Of a DNA stretch of 64,000 bases, positions 57,423-64,000 are shown piece by piece. Made by a program: the position numbers and the translations under genes. Position 1 is the first letter of the stretch, and every line of letters starts with the position of its first letter. Below the pieces are notes generated by a model that was not told the origin of the DNA, did not search any database, and saw only the letters and a list, made by a program, of their open reading frames with translations. Source of the stretch: Oscillospiraceae bacterium (GTDB lineage: Bacteria; Bacillota; Clostridia; Oscillospirales; SIG627); contig SVTV01000002.1 of NCBI GenBank assembly GCA_015063605.1, positions 1-64,000 on the forward strand, read 5' to 3'.

Positions 57423-59945
57423 TCAATACTCAAACGATAACTTCTTCACATTCATTCCGCTGATGAAATAGAAATTGCCGAATTTATCCGCAACGTGGTT
57501 CCAGCCCACATTTTCAGCCAATATATCTACCTTTTTCGATGTAAGATCGAATCTGTAAAATGCTCTCGAGGAGGAACTTGAGATCAATATGCACGATCCG
57601 TCTCCGCCCAAGGTCATGCGGAGGTTGCGCCAATCGCCGTTGGAGGCGCTGACAGATATCTTTTCACTGTAAATGAATTTGCTCGTTTTGGGATCGAAGC
57701 AAAACATGGTGTTTGACGCCATTCCCCATATTTTTCCGTCATTGTCGGTGACAAGTGCGGTAACAGCCGCCGAGGCTGCGGGAAGGTCGTATACCTTTAC
57801 GGAATGATCGTCAAGATCCATTTCCACAAATTTTGCCCTCGATGTTTTATTTGCCGTACCGTAGCCGACTCTGACAGTGGTACCCATGTAAAGCTTACCG
57901 TTTGAATAAGCAAGGGAAGCGGCACTCTGGTGCTCAACGGGGAATTTGCATGTATATTTCAATGTATCCGTCTTTGCATCGAATATGGCAATAGCACCCG
58001 TGGTGAAATTCTGTGCGGGTATGGTCGCCGCAACGAGAAGCTCCTTTTCGTATATCGACAGTAAATTATACGGTCTGTCCTGATTGTCATAGTCCTCTAT
58101 CTCTTTGTTCTTCGCCATTGTCAGAAGAAGATTGTGTACGGGGGCTTTGAGATCGGGAATGAGGCTTCTGATCCTCGCCTCCGGATATGATCCTACATAC
58201 ACCTTATTCTTATAGGCTGTCATGCCCTCCTGCTGGCTTATGCCTTCGAAGGTGGTCTTTTCTCCCGTAACGATATCGTATATTCCCGTGCTTCCGCCGT
58301 AATTTCCGCCCACCACAAGCTTTCCGTCGTCGGTAACCGCAAGACAGTTGGCGTCGTTGGGGCTTCCCGATACATTCGTATCGAGAATCACACTTTCGCC
58401 CGTATCAAAGTTGGAAAACTGTATCTTTCCCTTGTGGCTGTATATACTGCACGCCGAATAGCCCGTATACTTGTCGGAATTCAATTTCAGCATGACCATG
58501 CGTATCATATAATTGTTGGGTGCATCCGTATTCGTTACCTTGTATGTGAGCGTTTCCGTATCGAACAAGGCTATCTTATTTTCCATTATGCTGTAAAAGC
58601 GTTTGCTGTTTTCGGGATCTCTTGCAGGCTGTCTGCAATATGTGATAAGCTCCCCGGTGCCGCCCGTTTCACCCTCTTTATTGAAGGTAACAAGCTCATT
58701 TGTACGGATATTGAGGAAAATAGTCTTGAGAGTTGAAGGGTATCGGATGAAAAGGATATCACCGAACACTATCATATCGTAAAACTGGAAGCTTGCATCG
58801 TTTCTGTACTTCTCGGGAGTTACATCCACGGCTTCCTTCGTGTGGGGGTCTACCTTGAAAAGGTAATTTTTCGAATCCTTCGATATTACGGAAACGTATA
58901 TTTTGTCTTCCTTTTCATCGTATGCCACAGCGGGATATCTTGTGGCATTGGGAACAAGAGCGGGAATACCGATGAATCTGTCCTTTGCGGGATCGTATCC
59001 CCAGAATCTGTTTGTATCCGTCGATCCCGAGAAAAGATATCCGTCCTTTGTCTCGCACATTACCTGACCCATGGATGAGCCGTGAGGCAATGCGGATATT
59101 TCGGTGATACGCTCCGTTTCGTGATCGAATTTATAGAAATATGGGCTTCCGTGTCCCACGATAAATACGTCGCCCGAGGAATGTACGAAGGATTCCCATG
59201 CGCCTGTGCTCTTTTTCAGCTCTCTTTCAAGAAGTATTTCACCCGTGAGAGCATCCATCATAACGAAAAGGGCGTAAGGCTTTCCGTCGGTTACAAAGTA
59301 AAGCACGGGAGTGCCGTCCTTTCTGTAGCCGCCGCCGTTCATTCTTATGTATATTGTCTTTGTAAGGTTGCCCAAATCCTCCACTTTCGGTGTCATTCCC
59401 GCCGCAGGTGTGGGAACGGTATAATCTTCCTTGAATACCGCCTTACATACGGAGCAAAAGCCTCCGTCGGCAAGAAGAGTGTGGCTTCCCTCCTCCTTCT
59501 TTCCGCAGGTATTACAAGTTCTCGTATGAGCCTTATCGGATACGTTCCATGCACCGTAGGAGTGACCCTTTGCGGGAACGGATTTCTGAGTTACTGTGAC
59601 CTTTTTGCATACCTCGCAATGACGTCCCGCGGAAAGTCCCTCTTCATCGCAGGTGGGAGCTTTGGGCTTATCCTCCACCTCTTTATGTCCCGGCGCGGAA
59701 ATTATCTCCGATTCCGTTTCGCCGCAGGAGCACACTCTTTGTCTTTTCCCGTCAATGGTACAGTTTCCGGTCTTCACCGTTTCCCACTCACCGAAGGAGT
59801 GAACGTGCTCTGCCGTTCCCGCGGATGTCCCCTCGGTTGCAGCGGAAGCCGTTTCGTTTCCCGTAACGGGAGTTTCATTTCCCGTGCATGAGAATAAAAT
59901 AAAAGCCGCCAGAATTAAGGGTATCAGGATGTAAAGCTTTTTCAT
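57423..59945 (-). CDS. Beta-propeller-like lipoprotein paralog 3
   Basis: 840 aa, lipobox LFSC, same CxxC and propeller architecture. Confidence 0.8.
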   Translation of the reverse strand: MKKLYILIPLILAAFILFSCTGNETPVTGNETASAATEGTSAGTAEHVHSFGEWETVKTGNCTIDGKRQRVCSCGETESEIISAPGHKEVEDKPKAPTCDEEGLSAGRHCEVCKKVTVTQKSVPAKGHSYGAWNVSDKAHTRTCNTCGKKEEGSHTLLADGGFCSVCKAVFKEDYTVPTPAAGMTPKVEDLGNLTKTIYIRMNGGGYRKDGTPVLYFVTDGKPYALFVMMDALTGEILLERELKKSTGAWESFVHSSGDVFIVGHGSPYFYKFDHETERITEISALPHGSSMGQVMCETKDGYLFSGSTDTNRFWGYDPAKDRFIGIPALVPNATRYPAVAYDEKEDKIYVSVISKDSKNYLFKVDPHTKEAVDVTPEKYRNDASFQFYDMIVFGDILFIRYPSTLKTIFLNIRTNELVTFNKEGETGGTGELITYCRQPARDPENSKRFYSIMENKIALFDTETLTYKVTNTDAPNNYMIRMVMLKLNSDKYTGYSACSIYSHKGKIQFSNFDTGESVILDTNVSGSPNDANCLAVTDDGKLVVGGNYGGSTGIYDIVTGEKTTFEGISQQEGMTAYKNKVYVGSYPEARIRSLIPDLKAPVHNLLLTMAKNKEIEDYDNQDRPYNLLSIYEKELLVAATIPAQNFTTGAIAIFDAKTDTLKYTCKFPVEHQSAASLAYSNGKLYMGTTVRVGYGTANKTSRAKFVEMDLDDHSVKVYDLPAASAAVTALVTDNDGKIWGMASNTMFCFDPKTSKFIYSEKISVSASNGDWRNLRMTLGGDGSCILISSSSSRAFYRFDLTSKKVDILAENVGWNHVADKFGNFYFISGMNVKKLSFEY

Positions 59946-60051
59946 AAGAGTTTCCTTTCGTGATCGTTTTTTGCATTAACAATAAAGCAATGCTGCGTGT
60001 ATCCTTGTCCGTTTTCCGAAGATCGATCAGCTTAAAAAGCTTGCTTTGATG

Positions 60052-60879
60052 TTATTTCAACTTGAATTTAAGGCTTATATCCATTGCCTTTACGGTATGG
60101 GTGAGAGCACCGATGGAGATTATATCAACACCTGTTTTCGCCACCTCAAGAAGATCCTTTTCGCCCATATTGCCCGAAGCCTCAAGAAGCGCTCTGCCGT
60201 TAACGTATTCGCAAGCCTTCTTCATTTCCTCGTTTGACATATTGTCAAGCATTATGATATCGGCTTTCGCTTCAAGCGCTTCGCGGAGCATATCCATATC
60301 CTCTACCTCCACCTCGATCTTCAAGGTGTGGGGAGCATTTCTTCTTGCGCTTTCAACTGCCGCCGTAATGGAGCCTGCCGCCGCAATGTGATTATCCTTT
60401 ATAAGTATACCGTCGGCAAGATTGAAGCGGTGATTGGAGCCGCCGCCGCATCTTACGGCATATTTTTCCAAAACACGCATACAGGGCGTTGTTTTTCTCG
60501 TATCGGCAATAACAGCCTTCGTGCCCTTTATGGCTTCGCAAGCCTCGTGTGTTCTCTTGGCTATACCGCTGAGCCTCTGCATTATATTGAGAGCCGTTCT
60601 TTCGGCGGTGAGAACGCTTTGCGCCCTTCCGTGGACCTCTGCAATTATATCGCCCTTGTTTATTTTGTCGCCGTCCTTGAAAAATGCTGTGAATACAACG
60701 GAGGGATCTACCGTTTCAAAGACCTGCTTTGCTATATCCGTACCGCAAAGTACTCCGCTTTCCTTTGCGAGAAATTTTCCGTGTGCCTCTCTGTCTGCGG
60801 GAATGGTGGTGAGAGTGGTGATGTCTCCCGTTCCCACATCCTCCTCCAGAGCGGTCTTTATAAATTCTTTTATATTCAT
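60052..60879 (-). CDS. nadC: Nicotinate-nucleotide diphosphorylase (carboxylating)
   Basis: EDVGTGDITTLTTIP, LNIMQRLSGIA, ADTRKTTPCMRVLEKYAVRCGGGSNHRFNL. Confidence 0.96.
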   Translation of the reverse strand: MNIKEFIKTALEEDVGTGDITTLTTIPADREAHGKFLAKESGVLCGTDIAKQVFETVDPSVVFTAFFKDGDKINKGDIIAEVHGRAQSVLTAERTALNIMQRLSGIAKRTHEACEAIKGTKAVIADTRKTTPCMRVLEKYAVRCGGGSNHRFNLADGILIKDNHIAAAGSITAAVESARRNAPHTLKIEVEVEDMDMLREALEAKADIIMLDNMSNEEMKKACEYVNGRALLEASGNMGEKDLLEVAKTGVDIISIGALTHTVKAMDISLKFKLK

Positions 60880-60923
60880 TGTGAGTTCCTTTCTTTGTTG
60901 AGTGAATCTTTAGATAAGGGTTG

Positions 60924-61286
60924 GAGTTGTATAATGTTAAGGACAATTCCTCAGCAGTAAGAGCGAAGCTCGTCTGCGTACCTCCCTTTAGCAAAGGAGA
61001 CGTAAAGTTGATTTACGTTAAGAAACAATTCCTCCGTCATGACTTCGTCATGCCACCTCCTTTTACACAAAGGAGGCTTTGTACTACAGATTTGTTACTT
61101 TATACATAAAGTTATGGTTTGTAATACCTTGAAGTTTTATTGATGTGTTCGCACATTAAGGCTCCTTTGTGTAAAAGGAGCTGTCATTTTCGTAAGAAAA
61201 TGACTGAGGAATTGTTCTTTTGCGTTAACAAATTAAGCCTCTCCCCCATAGGGGGAGACTTTGAGTTGTATAATGTTAAGGACAAT
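60924..61286. repeat. Mosaic intergenic repeat cluster I with 24-bp direct repeats at its edges
   Basis: Type I unit 61024-61217 with divergent core; GAGTTGTATAATGTTAAGGACAAT at 60924-60947 and 61263-61286. Confidence 0.9.
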
Positions 61287-61288
61287 CC

Positions 61289-62848
61289 CTACACCAGATA
61301 ATGCGCTCCTACGCTTTCCTTTCTGTTTACGGCGCCTCTTGCTATCATCAGCGCAGTTTCCGTCATGTTGCATACCTCCATCTGAAAGGGAGTGGAAAGT
61401 GTAACGTGATCGTATTTATTGTAAAGAGCCTTCAAAATCTCAAGGGCCTTATTCATTCCTTCCGCATTTCTCACAGCGCCGAAATGCTCCGTAAGAGTCT
61501 TGCGGAGAAGCTTTTTATCCTTTGCCGCTTCCTCATCCGTAACGGTAAAGTCAGCCAAGGTTACGGGAATTGCGCCGAAAAAGCTTACCGCATCGAATGT
61601 ACCGTGGCGGCGGCTCGTTTGATTTATATGGCGTGCCGCACGTCTTCCGAATACGAGACATTCAAGAACGGAATTTGATGCAAGACGGTTTGCGCCGTGA
61701 ATACCGGTGCAAGCCGATTCTCCGCAGACGTAAAGTCCGGGAACGTTCGTCTCGCCGTTAAGATCGGCTTCCACACCGCCCATGAAATAATGCTGTGCGG
61801 GATGAACGGGTATCATATCCTTTGTAAGGTTGATACCGTGCTTTTTACACTCACCGTATATAGTGGGAAATCTCTTTGAGAAAAATTCCTCGGTCATTGA
61901 GGAGCAATCGAGAAAAGCATGCTCGTCTCCCGTTTTTTCAAGCTCCTTCAATATGAATCTCGTAACTATATCTCTCGGTGCAAGGTCTGCCATTTCATGC
62001 TTGCCCTGCATAAATGCTTCGCCGTTCTTATTTCTGAGAATAGCACCTTCGCCTCTTACCGCCTCGGATATGAGGAAAAGCCTGTCGGATTCTTCCCCCG
62101 TAATAAGCATGGTGGGATGGAACTGTACCATTTCCATATTAATGCATCTTGCCCCCGCTCTTGCGGCGCAGGCAATACCGTCGCCTACCGCACCCACGGG
62201 ATTGGAGGTGTAGCTGTAAAGCTGACCTATACCGCCGGCGGCGATTATAAGGTTATATGTTTCGCATACACGGTATTTTCCCGTTTCGCCGTCGTAAAGG
62301 ATACATCCCACAACGCCCTTTTCATCGGTAAGGACGTCAACGAGGAATGTATCGAACATAACGTCGATATTGCTTCTTTCCATTACTATCTCGGAAAGGC
62401 GCTTTGTGGTCTCTCTGCCCGTGGCATCACCGCCGCAGTGAACTATTCTGCGGAGTCTGTGACCGCCCTCACGGGTGATCTGAAGCTCTCCCTCGCTGTC
62501 AACATCGAAGGGAACGTTCATGCTTATAAGCTCACGGATGTTTTCGGGTCCTTCTTCCACAAGGACCTCCACCGCTCTCTGATCGCAAAGACCTGCTCCC
62601 GCTTTCAGAGTATCTTCTATATGCATACGTGAGTTGTCTTCCTTTGTCATTACAGCGGCTATACCGCCCTGAGCAAGCCATGAATTTGATTCATCTATCT
62701 TCGCCTTTGTTACAACGGCAACACGGCTCTTGTCATCAATATGCAAAGCGGCGTAAAGACCTGCTATTCCGCTTCCTATGACTACAGTATCGTATTTTTC
62801 CGACTTTATATTGCTGTCGGAGAGCATTCCGAATAAATATCTTCTCAT
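61289..62848 (-). CDS. nadB: L-aspartate oxidase
   Basis: VVIGSGIAGLYAAL, SWLAQGGIAAV, REGGHRLRRIVHCGGDATG, PAQHYFMGGVEAD, NRLASNSVLECLVFG. Confidence 0.94.
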   Translation of the reverse strand: MRRYLFGMLSDSNIKSEKYDTVVIGSGIAGLYAALHIDDKSRVAVVTKAKIDESNSWLAQGGIAAVMTKEDNSRMHIEDTLKAGAGLCDQRAVEVLVEEGPENIRELISMNVPFDVDSEGELQITREGGHRLRRIVHCGGDATGRETTKRLSEIVMERSNIDVMFDTFLVDVLTDEKGVVGCILYDGETGKYRVCETYNLIIAAGGIGQLYSYTSNPVGAVGDGIACAARAGARCINMEMVQFHPTMLITGEESDRLFLISEAVRGEGAILRNKNGEAFMQGKHEMADLAPRDIVTRFILKELEKTGDEHAFLDCSSMTEEFFSKRFPTIYGECKKHGINLTKDMIPVHPAQHYFMGGVEADLNGETNVPGLYVCGESACTGIHGANRLASNSVLECLVFGRRAARHINQTSRRHGTFDAVSFFGAIPVTLADFTVTDEEAAKDKKLLRKTLTEHFGAVRNAEGMNKALEILKALYNKYDHVTLSTPFQMEVCNMTETALMIARGAVNRKESVGAHYLV

Positions 62849-62878
62849 TTAATTTTTTCCTTTTGTTTTGTAATACCG

Positions 62879-64000
62879 TTAATTCGAAAAATATTTCCTG
62901 TCGAGACTTCTTAATTGTACCGCTTCGGAAATATGTATCTCGTTTATTACCTCGCTTCCGTCGAGATCGGCTATTGTACGTGCCACACGCAGTATCCTGT
63001 CATAGCCTCTTGCGGAAAGATTCAATTTTTCAAACGCCGCCTGCAAAAGCATCTTTGCGCCGTCGGTGTAGACGCAGAACTTTTTGAGAAGCGCCGGTGT
63101 AAGAGCGCCGTTGAAGGCAACACCGTACTCCTTATAACGCTCCGATGCCAAGGCTCTCGCCTTGTCCACACGCTTTCTTATCTCCTCGCTTGATTCTCCG
63201 GGAGCTTTATTTGTCATTTCCTCGAAGGAAATGGCAGGGACTTCTATCTGAATATCTATTCTGTCAAGAAGAGGTCCCGATATTTTTGACAGATATCTGT
63301 CTATGGCTTGCTTTGAGCAGATGCATTTTCTGCCTTCGCTTCCGTGATAACCGCAGGGACATGGATTCATGGCGCATACAAGCATGAAAGAGCCGGGAAA
63401 TGTCATCTTTCCTCCCGCACGTGTTATGGTTATCTGTCTGTCCTCCAAGGGCTGACGGAGCACCTCAAGGCTCTTTTTATCGAATTCGGGAAGCTCATCG
63501 AGGAACAGTACGCCGTTATGGGCAAGCGTCACCTCACCCGGCATTGGTATGGCACCGCCTCCCGCAAGTCCCGCAAAGGACATTGTATGATGAGGGGAAC
63601 GGAAGGGACGCACATTCATAACTCCTGCATCGGCGGGAAGTGTTCCGCTGATGGAATGAATTTTTGTGGTCTCTATCATTTCCTCAAAGGTCATTTGGGG
63701 CAATATGCCCGTAAGTGCCTTGGAAAGCATACTTTTTCCGCTTCCGGGAGGGCCTATGAGCAAAATATTGTGACCGCCCGCTGCCGCTATCTCCATGGCT
63801 CTTTTCGCCATTGTCTGACCCTTTATGTCGGCAAAATCCACGGTATATGCATTTCTGCCCATAACCCCGTTTTTGTCCGCCTTTGTTTCCTCAATAAGCT
63901 CATCGCCTCTGAGATGGTGGATGAGAGAAACGATATCCTTCACTCCGTAGACCTGCACATCCTCGGCTACAGCCGCCTCGGCGGCATTGGCTTCGGGCAG
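62879..64000 (-). CDS. YifB/ComM-family Mg-chelatase-like ATPase (5' end truncated by window)
   Basis: GHNILLIGPPGSGKSMLSKAL, RPFRSPHHTMSFAGLAGGG, LFLDELPEF, CNPCPCGYHG; frame stays open to position 64000. Confidence 0.93.
   Translation of the reverse strand: MPEANAAEAAVAEDVQVYGVKDIVSLIHHLRGDELIEETKADKNGVMGRNAYTVDFADIKGQTMAKRAMEIAAAGGHNILLIGPPGSGKSMLSKALTGILPQMTFEEMIETTKIHSISGTLPADAGVMNVRPFRSPHHTMSFAGLAGGGAIPMPGEVTLAHNGVLFLDELPEFDKKSLEVLRQPLEDRQITITRAGGKMTFPGSFMLVCAMNPCPCGYHGSEGRKCICSKQAIDRYLSKISGPLLDRIDIQIEVPAISFEEMTNKAPGESSEEIRKRVDKARALASERYKEYGVAFNGALTPALLKKFCVYTDGAKMLLQAAFEKLNLSARGYDRILRVARTIADLDGSEVINEIHISEAVQLRSLDRKYFSN

Overview
This 64-kb window is a bacterial chromosome segment, most likely from an anaerobic Gram-positive Clostridia-like organism. 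That guess rests on hprK, whiA, a Firmicute-type CpsB/C/D cassette, glycine and Mn riboswitches, and TTGACA-N17-TATAAT promoters. About 45 credible genes are mostly housekeeping: pth, dusB, proC, pgk, tpiA, murB, glk, hprK, yajC, nadB, nadC, a Ca2+-type P-ATPase and one tRNA-Arg(CCG). Accessory genes include two DUF4143 ATPases, a SLOG/XRE pair, and three paralogous 809-840 aa lipoproteins. The 1594-aa ORF at 18484-23268 reads as a DUF4011-type helicase whose catalytic motifs look eroded. The most unusual feature is a family of mosaic intergenic elements in nine clusters, roughly 5-6 kb by hand-drawn boundaries. Two modular units, called type I and type II here, alternate. Type I units (about 185-230 bp) have long inverted arms (AACAATTCCTCC ... 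GGAGGAATTGTT). Each arm carries a slot holding one of about 11 different small palindromes. Arms are complementary outside the slot, while the palindromes differ between arms and between otherwise identical copies. Clusters mostly abut stop codons. I cannot match this to a named repeat family, so it is my best candidate for an undescribed system. A strongly structured 200-nt region behind a good promoter (9216-9455) and structured leaders upstream of proC and an M23 peptidase gene also deserve follow-up. All family names are from reading protein and RNA motifs by eye; no database search was run.
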